From Cyprinodon diabolis (lineage: Eukaryota; Chordata; Actinopteri; Cyprinodontiformes; Cyprinodontidae), in NCBI GenBank assembly GCA_030533445.1, contig JARPUW010000266.1, forward strand, positions 62,001-126,000: a stretch of 64,000 nt of DNA, in the 5' to 3' direction. The notes below the pieces were generated by a model. It had not been told where the DNA came from. It saw only the letters and a program-made list of their open reading frames with translations, and ran no database searches. Shown here piece after piece: positions 25,469-37,884 of the stretch (position 1 is the first letter of the stretch; each line of letters starts with the position of its first letter). The translations under genes were made by a program, and so were the position numbers.

Positions 25469-28400
25469 AGCACCAGCAGCTCAAGGTTCCAGCAGCTCAA
25501 GGTTCCAGAAGCACCAGCAGCTCAAGGTTCCAGCAGCTCAAGGTTCCAGAAGCACCAGCAGCTCAAGGTTCCAGCAGCTCAAGGTTCCAGCAGCTCAAGG
25601 TTCCAGAAGCACCAGCAGCTCAAGGTTCCAGAAGCTCAAGGCTCCAGATGCTCAAGGTTCCAGAAGCACCAGCAGCTCAAGGTTCCAGCAGCTCAAGGTT
25701 CCAGCAGCTCAAGGTTCCAGAAGCACCAGCAGCTCAAGGTTCCAGCAGCTCAAGGTTCCAGAAGCACCAGCAGCTCAAGGTTCCAGCAGCTCAAGGTTCC
25801 AGCAGCACCAGCAGCTCAAGGTTCCAGCAGCTCAGGGTTCCAGAAGCACTTGCAGCTCAAGGTTCCAGCAGCTCAAGGTTCCAGCAGCTCAAGGTTCCAG
25901 AAGCACCAGCAGCTCAAGGTTCCAGCAGCTCAAGGTTCCAGCAGCTCAAGGTTCCAGAAGCACCAGCAGCTCAAGGTTCCAGCAGCTCAAGGTTCCAGAA
26001 GCACCAGCAGCTCAAGGTTCCAGAAGCTCAAGGCTCCAGATGCTCAAGGTTCCAGAAGCACCAGCAGCTCAAGGTTCCAGCAGCTCAAGGTTCCAGAAGC
26101 TCAAGGCTCCAGATGCTCAAGGTTCCAGAAGCACCAGCAGCTCAAGGTTCCAGCAGCTCAAGGTTCCAGCAGCTCAAGGTTCCAGCAGCTCAAGGTTCCA
26201 GAAGCACCAGCAGCTCAAGGTTCCAGAAGCTCAAGGCTCCAGATGCTCAAGGTTCCAGAAGCACCAGCAGCTCAAGGTTCCAGCAGCTCAAGGTTCCAGA
26301 AGCACCAGCAGCTCAAGGTTCCAGCAGCTCAAGGTTCCAGCAGCACCAGCAGCTCAAGGTTCCAGCAGCTCAGGGTTCCAGAAGCACCAGCAGCTCAAGG
26401 CTGCAGCAGCTCAAGGTTCCAGCAGCTCAAGGTTCCAGAAGCACCAGCAGCTCAAGGTTCCAGAAGCTCAAGGCTCCAGATGCTCAAGGTTCCAGAAGCA
26501 CCAGCAGCTCAAGGTTCCAGCAGCTCAAGGTTCCAGAAGCTCAAGGCTCCAGATGCTCAAGGTTCCAGAAGCACCAGCAGCTCAAGGTTCCAGCAGCTCA
26601 AGGTTCCAGCAGCTCAAGGTTCCAGAAGCACCAGCAGCTCAAGGTTCCAGAAGCTCAAGGCTGCAGATGCTCAAGGTTCCAGAAGCACCAGCAGCTCAAG
26701 GTTCCAGCAGCTCAAGGTTCCAGCAGCTCAAAGTTCCAGAAGCACCAGCAGCTCAAGGCTCCAGCAGCTCAAGGTTCCAGAAGCTCAAGGCTCCAGATGC
26801 TCAAGGTTCCAGATGCACCAGCAGCTCAAGGTTCCAGAAGCTCAAGGTTCCAGCAGCTCAAGGCTCCAGATGCTCAAGGCTCCAGATGCTCAAAGTTCCA
26901 GCAGCTCAATGTTCCAGCAGCTCAAGGTTCCAGCAGCTCAAGGTTCCAGCAGCTCAAGGTTCCAGAAGCACCAGCAGCTCAAGGTTCCAGCAGCTCAAGG
27001 TTCCAGCAGCTCAAGGTTCCAGCAGCTCAAGGTTCCAGAAGCACCAGCAGCTCAAGGCTCCAGCAGCTCAAGGTTCCAGAAGCTCAAGGCTCCAGATGCT
27101 CAAGGTTCCAGATGCACCAGCAGCTCAAGGTTCCAGAAGCTCAAGGTTCCAGCAGCTCAAAGTTCCAGCAGCTCAAGGTTCCTGATGCTCAAGGTTCCAG
27201 AAGCACCAGCAGCTCAATGCTTCAGCAGCTCAAGGTTCCAGCAGCTCAAGGTTCCAGAAGCTCAAGGCTCCAGATGCTCAAGGTTCCAGAAGCACCAGCA
27301 GCTCAAGGTTCCAGCAGCTCAAGGTTCCAGCAGCTCAAGGTTCCAGAAGCACCAGCAGCTCAAGGTTCCAGCAGCTCAAGGTTCCAGAAGCACCAGCAGC
27401 TCAAGGTTCCAGAAGCTCAAGGCTCCAGATGCTCAAGGTTCCAGAAGCACCAGCAGCTCAAGGTTCCAGCAGCTCAAGGTTCCAGAAGCTCAAGGCTCCA
27501 GATGCTCAAGGTTCCAGAAGCACCAGCAGCTCAAGGTTCCAGCAGCTCAAGGTTCCAGCAGCTCAAGGTTCCAGCAGCTCAAGGTTCCAGCAGCTCAAGG
27601 TTCCAGAAGCACCAGCAGCTCAAGGTTCCAGCAGCTCAAGGTTCCAGCAGCTCAAGGTTCCAGAAGCACCAGCAGCTCAAGGTTCCAGAAGCTCAAGGCT
27701 CCAGATGCTCAAGGTTCCAGAAGCACCAGCAGCTCAAGGTTCCAGCAGCTCAAGGTTCCAGCAGCTCAAGGTTCCAGAAGCACCAGCAGCTCAAGGTTCC
27801 AGCAGCTCAAGGTTCCAGAAGCACCAGCAGCTCAAGGTTCCAGCAGCTCAAGGTTCCAGCAGCACCAGCAGCTCAAGGTTCCAGCAGCTCAGGGTTCCAG
27901 AAGCACTTGCAGCTCAAGGTTCCAGCAGCTCAAGGTTCCAGCAGCTCAAGGTTCCAGAAGCACCAGCAGCTCAAGGTTCCAGCAGCTCAAGGTTCCAGCA
28001 GCTCAAGGTTCCAGAAGCACCAGCAGCTCAAGGTTCCAGCAGCTCAAGGTTCCAGCAGCTCAAAGTTCCAGAAGCACCAGCAGCTCAAGGCTCCAGCAGC
28101 TCAAGGTTCCAGAAGCTCAAGGCTCCAGATGCTCAAGGTTCCAGATGCACCAGCAGCTCAAGGTTCCAGAAGCTCAAGGTTCCAGCAGCTCAAGGCTCCA
28201 GATGCTCAAGGCTCCAGATGCTCAAAGTTCCAGCAGCTCAATGTTCCAGCAGCTCAAGGTTCCAGCAGCTCAAGGTTCCAGCAGCTCAAGGTTCCAGAAG
28301 CACCAGCAGCTCAAGGTTCCAGCAGCTCAAGGTTCCAGCAGCTCAAGGTTCCAGCAGCTCAAGGTTCCAGAAGCACCAGCAGCTCAAGGCTCCAGCAGCT

Positions 28401-28839
28401 CAAGGTTCCAGAAGCTCAAGGCTCCAGATGCTCAAGGTTCCAGATGCACCAGCAGCTCAAGGTTCCAGAAGCTCAAGGTTCCAGCAGCTCAAAGTTCCAG
28501 CAGCTCAAGGTTCCAGATGCTCAAGGTTCCAGAAGCACCAGCAGCTCAATGCTTCAGCAGCTCAAGGTTCCAGCAGCTCAAGGTTCCAGAAGCTCAAGGC
28601 TCCAGATGCTCAAGGTTCCAGAAGCACCAGCAGCTCAAGGTTCCAGCAGCTCAAGGTTCCAGAAGCACCAGCAGCTCAAGGTTCCAGCAGCTCAAGGTTC
28701 CAGAAGCACCAGCAGCTCAAGGTTCCAGAAGCTCAAGGCTCCAGATGCTCAAGGTTCCAGAAGCACCAGCAGCTCAAGGTTCCAGCAGCTCAAGGTTCCA
28801 GAAGCTCAAGGCTCCAGATGCTCAAGGTTCCAGAAGCAC

Positions 28840-30590
28840 CAGCAGCTCAAGGTTCCAGCAGCTCAAGGTTCCAGCAGCTCAAGGTTCCAGAAGCACCAGC
28901 AGCTCAAGGTTCCAGAAGCTCAAGGCTCCAGATGCTCAAGGTTCCAGAAGCACCAGCAGCTCAAGGTTCCAGCAGCTCAAGGTTCCAGAAGCACCAGCAG
29001 CTCAAGGTTCCAGCAGCTCAAGGTTCCAGCAGCTCAAAGTTCCAGAAGCACCAGCAGCTCAAGGCTCCAGCAGCTCAAGGTTCCAGAAGCTCAAGGCTCC
29101 ACATGCTCAAGGTTCCAGATGCACCAGCAGCTCAAGGTTCCAGAAGCTCAAGGTTCCAGCAGCTCAAGGCTCCAGATGCTCAAGGCTCCAGATGCTCAAA
29201 GTTCCAGCAGCTCAATGTTCCAGCAGCTCAAGGTTCCAGCAGCTCAAGGTTCCAGAAGCACCAGCAGCTCAAGGCTCCAGCAGCTCAAGGTTCCAGAAGC
29301 TCAAGGCTCCAGACGCTCAAGGTTCCAGAACCACCAGCAGCTCAAGGTTCCAGCAGCTCAAGGTTCCAGAAGCACCAGCAGCTCAAGGTTCCAGCAGCTC
29401 AAGGTTCCAGAAGCACCAGCAGCTCAAGGTTCCAGCAGCTCAAGGTTCCAGCAGCTCAAGGTTCCAGAAGCGCCAGCAGCTCAAGGCTCCAGCAGCCCAG
29501 GGTTCCAGAAGCTCAAGGCTCCAGATTCTCAAGGTTCCAGAAGCACCAGCAGCTCAAGGTTCCAGCAGCTCAAGGTTCCAGCAGCTCAAGGTTCCAGAAG
29601 CACCAGCAGCTCAAGGTTCCAGTAGCTCAAGGCTCCACATGCTCAAGGTTCCAGAAGCACCAGCAGCTCAAGGTTCCAGCAGCTCAAGGTTCCAGAAGCT
29701 CAAGGCTCCAGATGATCAAGGTTCCAGAAGCACCAGCAGCTCAAGGTTCCAGCAGCTCAAGGTTCCAGAAGCACCAGCAGCTCAAGGTTCCAGAAGCTCA
29801 AGGCTCCAGATGCTCAAGGTTCCAGAAGCACCAGCAGCTCAAGGTTCCAGCAGCTCAAGGTTCCAGCAGCTCAAGGTTCCAGATGCTCAAGGTTCCAGAT
29901 GCACCAGCAGCTCAAGGTTACAGAAGCTCAAGGGTCCAGCAGCTCAAGGCTCCAGATGCTCAAGGCTCCAGATGCTCAAAGTTCCAGCAGCTCAAGGTTC
30001 CAGCAGCTCAAGGTTCCAGCATCTCAAGGTTCCAGATGCACCAGCAGCTCAAGGCTCCAGCAGCTCAAGGTTCCAGAAGCTATAGGCTCCAGATGCTCAA
30101 GGTTCCAGAACCACCAGCAGCTGAAGGTTCCAGCAGCTCAAGGTTCCAGAAGCACCAGCAGCTCAAGGTTCCAGCAGCTCAAGGCTCCAGCAGCTCAAGG
30201 TTCCAGAAGCACCAGCAGCTCAAGGTTCCAGAAGCTCAAGGGTCCAGCAGCTCAAGGCTCCAGATGCTCAAGGCTCCAGATGCTCAAAGTTCCAGCAGCT
30301 CAAGGTTCCAGCAGCTCAAGGTTCCAGCAGCTCAAGGTTCCAGAAGCACCAGTAGCTCAAGGCTCCAGCAGCTCAAGGTTCCAGAAGCTATAAGCTCCAG
30401 ATGCTCAAGGTTCCAGAACCACCAGCAGCTCAAGGTTCCAGAAGCACCAGCAGCTCAAGGTTCCAGCAGCTCAAGGTTCCAGAAGCACCAGCAGCTCAAG
30501 GTTCCAGCAGCTCAAGGCTCCAGCAGCTCAAGGTTCCAGAAGCACCAACAGCTCAAGGTTCCAGAAGCTCAAGGCTCCAGATGCTCAAGG
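28840..30590 (+). repeat. Segmental duplicate, copy 3 of the 1.0-3.4 kb block
   Basis: Offset to copy 1 is exactly 27,659 at the TAG sites 1964/29623, 2424/30083 and 2732/30391. The match ends where copy 1 has TTCCTGAAG (2933) and this copy has TTCCAGATGC (about 30,591). Its first 700 bases recur about 2,486 bases later (31.3-32.0 kb), shown by the same CACATG and CAGACGCTC variants near 31,586 and 31,797. Confidence 0.82.
29623..30590 (+). repeat. Module A, long form without the terminal TGA
   Basis: Landmarks at +276 (29899), +460 (30083) and +768 (30391). At +972 the expected TTCCTGAAG is replaced by TTCCAGATGC, the edge of the duplication. Confidence 0.88.
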
Positions 30591-32342
30591 TTCCAGATGC
30601 ACCAGCAGCTCAAGGTTCCAGAAGCTCAAGGTTCCAGCAGCTCAAGGCTCCAGATGCTCAAGGCTCCAGATGCTCAAAGTTCCAGCAGCTCAATGTTCCA
30701 GCAGCTCAAGGTTCCAGCAGCTCAAGGTTCCAGCAGCTCAAGGTTCCAGAAGCACCAGCAGCTCAAGGTTCCAGCAGCTCAAGGTTCCAGCAGCTCAAGG
30801 TTCCAGCAGCTCAAGGTTCCAGAAGCACCAGCAGCTCAAGGCTCCAGCAGCTCAAGGTTCCAGAAGCTCAAGGCTCCAGATGCTCAAGGTTCCAGATGCA
30901 CCAGCAGCTCAAGGTTCCAGAAGCTCAAGGTTCCAGCAGCTCAAAGTTCCAGCAGCTCAAGGTTCCAGATGCTCAAGGTTCCAGAAGCACCAGCAGCTCA
31001 ATGCTTCAGCAGCTCAAGGTTCCAGCAGCTCAAGGTTCCAGAAGCTCAAGGCTCCAGATGCTCAAGGTTCCAGAAGCACCAGCAGCTCAAGGTTCCAGCA
31101 GCTCAAGGTTCCAGCAGCTCAAGGTTCCAGAAGCACCAGCAGCTCAAGGTTCCAGCAGCTCAAGGTTCCAGAAGCACCAGCAGCTCAAGGTTCCAGAAGC
31201 TCAAGGCTCCAGATGCTCAAGGTTCCAGAAGCACCAGCAGCTCAAGGTTCCAGCAGCTCAAGGTTCCAGAAGCTCAAGGCTCCAGATGCTCAAGGTTCCA
31301 GAAGCACCAGCAGCTCAAGGTTCCAGCAGCTCAAGGTTCCAGCAGCTCAAGGTTCCAGCAGCTCAAGGTTCCAGAAGCACCAGCAGCTCAAGGTTCCAGA
31401 AGCTCAAGGCTCCAGATGCTCAAGGTTCCAGAAGCACCAGCAGCTCAAGGTTCCAGCAGCTCAAGGTTCCAGAAGCACCAGCAGCTCAAGGTTCCAGCAG
31501 CTCAAGGTTCCAGCAGCTCAAAGTTCCAGAAGCACCAGCAGCTCAAGGCTCCAGCAGCTCAAGGTTCCAGAAGCTCAAGGCTCCACATGCTCAAGGTTCC
31601 AGATGCACCAGCAGCTCAAGGTTCCAGAAGCTCAAGGTTCCAGCAGCTCAAGGCTCCAGATGCTCAAGGCTCCAGATGCTCAAAGTTCCAGCAGCTCAAT
31701 GTTCCAGCAGCTCAAGGTTCCAGCAGCTCAAGGTTCCAGAAGCACCAGCAGCTCAAGGCTCCAGCAGCTCAAGGTTCCAGAAGCTCAAGGCTCCAGACGC
31801 TCAAGGTTCCAGAACCACCAGCAGCTCAAGGTTCCAGCAGCTCAAGGTTCCAGAAGCACCAGCAGCTCAAGGTTCCAGCAGCTCAAGGTTCCAGAAGCAC
31901 CAGCAGCTCAAGGTTCCAGCAGCTCAAGGTTCCAGCAGCTCAAGGTTCCAGAAGCGCCAGCAGCTCAAGGCTCCAGCAGCCCAGGGTTCCAGAAGCTCAA
32001 GGCTCCAGATTCTCAAGGTTCCAGAAGCACCAGCAGCTCAAGGCTGCAGCAGCTCAAGGTTCCAGCAGCTCAAAGTTCCAGAAGCACCAGCAGCTCAAGG
32101 CTCCAGCAGCTCAAGGTTCCAGAAGCTCAAGGCTCCAGATGCTCAAGGATCCAGATGCACCAGCAGCTCAAGGTTCCAGAAGCTCAAGGTTCCAGCAGCT
32201 CAAGGCTCCAGATGCTCAAGGCTCCAGATGCTCAAAGTTCCAGCAGCTCAATGTTCCAGCAGCTCAAGGTTCCAGCAGCTCAAGGTTCCAGCAGCTCAAG
32301 GTTCCAGAAGCACCAGCAGCTCAAGGTTCCAGCAGCTCAGGG

Positions 32343-32545
32343 TTACAGCAGCTCAAGGCTCCAGAAGCTAGAGGTTCCAGAAGCTCAAGGTTCCAGCAGC
32401 TCAATGTTCCAGAAGCACCAGCAGCTCAAGGCTGCAGCAGCTCAAGGTTCCAGCAGCTCAAAGTTCCAGAAGCACCAGCAGCTCAAGGCTCCAGCAGCTC
32501 AAGGTTCCAGAAGCTCAAGGCTCCAGATGCTCAAGGTTCCAGATG
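32343..32545 (+). repeat. Module B, subtype 2
   Basis: TAG 32369, ATGCACC 32543. Just upstream (32,040-32,160) is a Module-B-like stretch that begins at GGCTGCAGC and carries AAGGATCCAG, a BamHI-type variant. Confidence 0.9.
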
Positions 32546-33046
32546 CACCAGCAGCTCAAGGTTCCAGAAGCTCAAGGTTCCAGCAGCTCAAGGCTCCAGA
32601 AGCTCAAGGCTCCAGATGCTCAAAGTTCCAGCAGCTCAATGTTCCAGCAGCTCAAGGTTCCAGCAGCTCAAGGTTCCAGAAGCACCAGCAGCTCAAGGCT
32701 CCAGCGGCTCAAGGTTCCAGAAGCTCAAGGCTCCAGATGCTCAAGGTTCCAGAACCACCAGCAGCTCAAGGTTCCAGCAGCTCAAGGTTCCAGAAGCACC
32801 AGCAGCTCAAGGTTCCAGCAGCTCAAGGTTCCAGAAGCACCAGCAGCTCAAGGTTCCAGCAGCTCAAGGTTCCAGCAGCTCAAGGTTCCAGAAGCGCCAG
32901 CAGCTCAAGGCTCCAGCAGCCCAAGGTTTCAGAAGCTCAAGGCTCCAGATTCTCAAGGTTCCAGAAGCACCAGCAGCTCAAGGTTCCAGCAGCTCAAGGT
33001 TCCAGCAGCTCAAGGTTCCAGAAGCACCAGCAGCTCAAGGTTCCAG

Positions 33047-33122
33047 TAGCTCAAGGATCCACATGCTCAAGGTTCCAGAAGCACCAGCAGCTCAAGGTTC
33101 CAGCAGCTCAAGGTTCCAGAAG
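33047..33122 (+). repeat. Module A, short remnant with GGATCC
   Basis: TAG is followed by CTCAAGGATCCACATG, a variant that creates a BamHI site. The match to other copies ends about 75 bases in. None of the later landmarks is present. Confidence 0.8.
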
Positions 33123-34132
33123 CACCAGCAGCTCAAGGCTCCAGTAGCTCAAGGTTCCAGAAGCTCAAGGCTCCAGATGCTCAAGGTTCCAGAACCACCA
33201 GCAGCTCAAGGTTCCAGCAGCTCAAGGTTCCAGAAGCACCAGCAGCTCAAGGTTCCAGCAGCTCAAGGTTCCAGAAGCACCAGCAGCTCAAGGTTCCAGC
33301 AGCTCAAGGTTCCAGAAGCGCCAGCAGCTCAAGGCTCCAGAAGCTCAAGGTTCCAGAAGCACCAGCAGCTCAAGGTTCCAGCAGCTCAAGGTTCCAGCAG
33401 CTCAAGGTTCCAGAAGCACCAGCAGCTCAAGGTTCCAGCAGCTCAAGGTTCCAGAAGCACCAGCAGCTCAAGGTTCCAGAAGCTCAAGGCTCCAGATGCT
33501 CAAGGTTCCAGAAGCACCAGCAGCTCAAGGTTCCAGCAGTTCAAGGTTCCAGAAGCTCAAGGCTCCAGATGCTCAAGGTTCCAGAAGCACCAGCAGCTCA
33601 AGGTTCCAGAAGCACCAGCAGCTCAAGGTTCCAGAAGCTCAAGGCTCCAGATGCTCAAGGTTCCAGAAGCACCAGCAGCTCAAGGTTCCAGCAGCTCAAG
33701 GTTCCAGCAGCTCAAGGTTCCAGAAGCACCAGCAGCTCAAGGTTCCAGAAGCTCAAGGCTCCAGCAGCTCAAGGTTCCAGAAGCTAAAGGCTCCAGATGC
33801 TCAAGGTTCCAGAAGCACCAGCAGCTCAAGGTTCCAGCAGCTCAAGGGTCCAGCAGCTCAAGGTTCCAGAAGCACCAGCAGCTCAAGGTTCCAGCAGCTC
33901 AAGGTTCCAGAAGCACCAGCAGCTCAAGGTTCCAGCAGCTCAAGGCTCCAGCAGCTCAAGGTTCCAGCAGCTCAAGGCTCCAGATGCTCAAGGTTCCAGA
34001 AGCACCAGCAGCTCAAGGTTCCAGCAGCTCAAGGTTCAAGCAGCTGAAGGTTCCAGAAGCACCAGCAGCTCAAGGTTCCAGCAGCTCAAGGTTCCAGCAG
34101 CACCAGCAGCTCAAGGTTCCAGCAGCTCAGGG

Positions 34133-34335
34133 TTACAGCAGCTCAAGGCTCCAGAAGCTAGAGGTTCCAGAAGCTCAAGGTTCCAGCAGCTCAAGGTTCC
34201 AGAAGCACCAGCAGCTCAAGGCTGCAGCAGCTCAAGGTTCCAGCAGCTCAAGGTTCCAGAAGCACCAGCAGCTCAAGGCTCCAGCAGCTCAAGGTTCCAG
34301 AAGCTCAAGGCTCCAGATGTTCAAGGTTCCAGATG
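34133..34335 (+). repeat. Module B, subtype 1
   Basis: TAG 34159, ATGCACC 34333. Followed by CTCCAGATTCTCAAAG near 34405, a private change. Confidence 0.9.
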
Positions 34336-35327
34336 CACCAGCAGCTCAAGGTTCCAGAAGCTCAAGGGTCCAGCAGCTCAAGGCTCCAGATGCTCAAGGC
34401 TCCAGATTCTCAAAGTTCCAGCAGCTCAAGGTTCCAGCAGCTCAAGGTTCCAGAAGCACCAGCAGCTCAAGGCTCCAGCAGCTCAAGGTTCCAGAAGCTC
34501 AAGGCTCCAGATGCTCAAGGTTCCAGAACCACCAGCAGCTCAAGGCTCCAGCAGCTCAAGGTTCCAGAAGCACCAGCAGCTCAAGGTTCCAGAAGCACCA
34601 GCAGCTCAAGGTTCCAGCAGCTCAAGGTTCCAGAAGCACCAGCAGCTCAAGGTTCCAGAAGCTCAAGGCTCCAGATGCTCAAGGTTCCAGAAGCACCAGC
34701 AGCTCAAGGTTCCAGCAGCTCAAGGTTCCAGAAGCTCAAGGCTCCAGATGCTCAAGGTTCCAGAAGCACCAGCAGCTCAAGGTTCCAGCAGCTCAAGGTT
34801 CCAGCAGCTCAAGGTTCCAGAAGCACCAGCAGCTCAAGGTTCCAGAAGCTCAAGGCTCCAGATGCTCAAGGTTCCAGAAGCACCAGCAGCTCAAGGTTCC
34901 AGCCGCTCAAGGTTCCAGCAGCTCAAGGTTCCAGAAGCACCAGCAGCTCAAGGTTCCAGAAGCTCAAGGCTCCAGCAGCTCAAGGTTCCAGAAGCTCAAG
35001 GCTCCAGATGCTCAAGGTTCCAGAAGCACCAGCAGCTCAAGGTTCCAGCAGCTCAAGGTTCCAGCAGCTCAAGGTTCCAGAAGCACCAGCAGCTCAAGGT
35101 TCCAGCAGCTCAAGGTTCCAGAAGCACCAGCAGCTCAAGGTTCCAGCAGCTCAAGGCTCCAGCAGCTCAAGGTTCCAGCAGCTCAAGGCTCCAGATGCTC
35201 AAGGTTCCAGAAGCACCAGCAGCTCAAGGTTCCAGCAGCTGAAGGTTCCAGAAGCACCAGCAGCTCAAGGTTCCAGCAGCTCAAGGTTCCAGCAGCACCA
35301 GCAGCTCAAGGTTCCAGCAGCTCAGGG

Positions 35328-35530
35328 TTACAGCAGCTCAAGGCTCCAGAAGCTAGAGGTTCCAGAAGCTCAAGGTTCCAGCAGCTCAAGGTTCCAGAAG
35401 CACCAGCAGCTCAAGGCTGCAGCAGCTCAAGGTTCCAGCAGCTCAAGGTTCCAGAAGCACCTGCAGCTCAAGGCTCCAGCAGCTCAAGGTTCCAGAAGCT
35501 CAAGGCTCCAGATGTTCAAGGTTCCAGATG
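35328..35530 (+). repeat. Module B, subtype 1
   Basis: TAG 35354, ATGCACC 35528. CACCTGCAG at 35461 links it to the next copy. Confidence 0.9.
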
Positions 35531-36529
35531 CACCAGCAGCTCAAGGTTCCAGAAGCTCAAGGGTCCAGCAGCTCAAGGCTCCAGATGCTCAAGGCTCCAG
35601 ATGCTCAAAGTTCCAGCAGCTCAAGGTTCCAGCAGCTCAAGGTTCCAGCAGCTCAAGGTTCCAGCAGCTCAAGGTTCCAGAAGCACCAGCAGCTCAACGC
35701 TCCAGCAGCTCAAGGTTCCAGAAGCTCAAGGCTCCAGATGCTCAAGGTTCCAGAACCACCAGCAGCTCAAGGTTCCAGCAGCTCAAGGTTCCAGAAGCAC
35801 CAGCAGCTCAAGGTTCTAGCAGCTCAAGGTTCCAGAAGCACCAGCAGCTCAAGGTTCCAGCAGCTCAAGGTTCCAGAAGCGCCAGCAGCTCAAGGCTCCA
35901 GCAGCTCAAGGTTCCAAAAGCTCAAGGCTCCAGATGCTCAAGGTTCCAGAAGCACCAGCAGCTCAAGGTTCCAGCAGCTCAAGGTTCCAGCAGCTCAAGG
36001 TTCCAGAAGCACCAGCAGCTCAAGGTTCCAGAAGCTCAAGGCTCCAGATGCTCAAGGTTCCAGAAGCACCAGCAGCTCAAGGTTCCAGCCGCTCAAGGTT
36101 CCAGCAGCTCAAGGTTCCAGAAGCACCAGCAGCTCAAGGTTCCAGAAGCTCAAGGCTCCAGCAGCTCAAGGTTCCAGAAGCTCAAGGCTCCAGATGCTCA
36201 AGGTTCCAGAAGCACCAGCAGCTCAAGGTTCCAGCAGCTCAAGGTTCCAGCAGCTCAAGGTTCCAGAAGCACCAGCAGCTCAAGGTTCCAGCAGCTCAAG
36301 GTTCCAGAAGCACCAGCAGCTCAAGGTTCCAGCAGCTCAAGGCTCCAGCAGCTCAAGGTTCCAGCAGCTCAAGGCTCCAGATGCTCAAGGTTCCAGAAGC
36401 ACCAGCAGCTCAAGGTTCCAGCAGCTCAAGGTTCCAGCAGCTGAAGGTTCCAGAAGCACCAGCAGCTCAAGGTTCCAGCAGCTCAAGGTTCCAGCAGCAC
36501 CAGCAGCTCAAGGTTCCAGCAGCTCAGGG

Positions 36530-36732
36530 TTACAGCAGCTCAAGGCTCCAGAAGCTAGAGGTTCCAGAAGCTCAAGGTTCCAGCAGCTCAAGGTTCCAGA
36601 AGCACCAGCAGCTCAAGGCTGCAGCAGCTCAAGGTTCCAGCAGCTCAAGGTTCCAGAAGCACCTGCAGCTCAAGGCTCCAGCAGCTCAAGGTTCCAGAAG
36701 CTCAAGGCTCCAGATGTTCAAGGTTCCAGATG
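36530..36732 (+). repeat. Module B, subtype 1
   Basis: TAG 36556, ATGCACC 36730. CACCTGCAG shared with the copy at 35328. Confidence 0.9.
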
Positions 36733-37217
36733 CACCAGCAGCTCAAGGTTCCAGAAGCTCAAGGGTCCAGCAGCTCAAGGCTCCAGATGCTCAAGGCTCC
36801 AGATGCTCAAAGTTCCAGCAGCTCAAGGTTCCAGCAGCTCAAGGTTCCAGCACCTCAAGGTTCCAGCAGCTCAAGGTTCCAGAAGCACCAGCAGCTCAAC
36901 GCTCCAGCAGCTCAAGGTTCCAGAAGCTCAAGGCTCCAGATGCTCAAGGTTCCAGAAGCACCAGCAGCTCAAGGTTCCAGAAGCACCAGCAGCTCAAGGT
37001 TCCAGCAGCTCAAGGTTCCAGAAGCACCAGCAGCTCAAGGTTCCAGCAGCTCAAGGTTCCAGAAGCGACAGCAGCTTAAGGCTCCAGCAGCCCAAGGTTC
37101 CAGAAGCTCAAGGCTCCAGATTCTCAAGGTTCCAGAAGCACCAGCAGCTCAACGTTCCAGCAGCTCAAGGTTCCAGCAGCTCAAGGTTCCAGAAGCACCA
37201 GCAGCTCAAGGTTCCAG

Positions 37218-37884
37218 TAGCTCAAGGCTCCACATGCTCAAGGTTCCAGAAGCACCAGCAGCTCAAGGTTCCAGCAGCTCAAGGTTCCAGAAGCTCAAGG
37301 CTCCAGATGCTCAAGGTTCCAGAAGCACCAGCAGCTCAAGGTTCCAGCAGCTCAAGGTTCCAGAAGCACCAGCAGCTCAAGGTTCCAGAAGCTCAAGGCT
37401 CCAGATGCTCAAGGTTCCAGAAGCACCAGCAGCTCAAGGTTCCAGCAGCTCAAGGTTCCAGCAGCTCAAGGTTCCAGATGCTCAAGGTTCCAGATGCACC
37501 AGCAGCTCAAGGTTCCAGAAGCTCAAGGGTCCAGCAGCTCAAGGCTCCAGATGCTCAAGGCTCCAGATGCTCAAAGTTCCAGCAGCTCAAGGTTCCAGCA
37601 GCTCAAGGTTCCAGCAGCTCAAGGTTCCAGAAGCACCAGTAGCTCAAGGCTCCAGCAGCTCAAGGTTCCAGAAGCTATAAGCTCCAGATGCTCAAGGTTC
37701 CAGAACCACCAGCAGCTCAAGGTTCCAGAAGCACCAGCAGCTCAAGGTTCCAGCAGCTCAAGGTTCCAGAAGCACCAGCAGCTCAAGGTTCCAGCAGCTC
37801 AAGGCTCCAGCAGCTCAAGGTTCCAGAAGCACCAGCAGCTCAAGGTTCCAGAAGCTCAAGGCTCCAGATGCTCAAGGTTCCTGA
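37218..37884 (+). repeat. Module A, TATAAG form (first tandem copy)
   Basis: +276 (37494); at +460 the stop is TAA in TATAAG, not TAG; TGA at +664 (37882). Its 460-to-664 spacing equals the 768-to-972 spacing of the long form. It therefore looks like a long form that lost 308 bases, or its progenitor. Confidence 0.9.

Larger units (their letters stand above)
24012..25790 (+). repeat. Duplicate of 57.6-59.4 kb, copy 1
   Basis: The offset is exactly 33,590 at CTCAATG (24021/57611), at ATGCACC (24298/57888), at the Module A TAG (24786/58376) and at the TGA (25466/59056). Within it, 25,600-25,640 and 59,190-59,230 hold one 16-mer and one 25-mer in opposite order, so the register is kept although the sequence differs. 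Confidence 0.87.
27429..35819 (+). other. Longest stop-free frame (2,796 codons); not called a gene
   Basis: This frame begins at an ATG inside a CAGATGCTC monomer and ends at a TAG made by one C-to-T change in a TTCTAGCAG monomer near 35817. The product would be repeats of LKVPAAQGSSSSRFQQ and of a longer form containing KHQQ or SRST. There is no signal peptide, domain or unique end. Frames of hundreds of codons overlap it in the other two forward phases with the same peptide in a different register. That is what monomers of length 1 modulo 3 must give. Amplified TAG and TGA variants close every phase within a few kb. A secreted low-complexity repeat protein cannot be excluded absolutely, but nothing supports one. 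Confidence 0.1.
34133..36860 (+). repeat. Three Module B copies spaced about 1.2 kb, with tandem duplication
   Basis: Module B TAGs lie at 34159, 35354 and 36556 (spacing 1,195 and 1,202). CCAGCCGCTC recurs at 34903/36089 (offset 1,186), and CACCTGCAG recurs at 35461/36663 (offset 1,202), so one 16-mer was gained between them. The second and third copies are the closest pair; CACCTGCAG was seen only in them. Confidence 0.82.
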
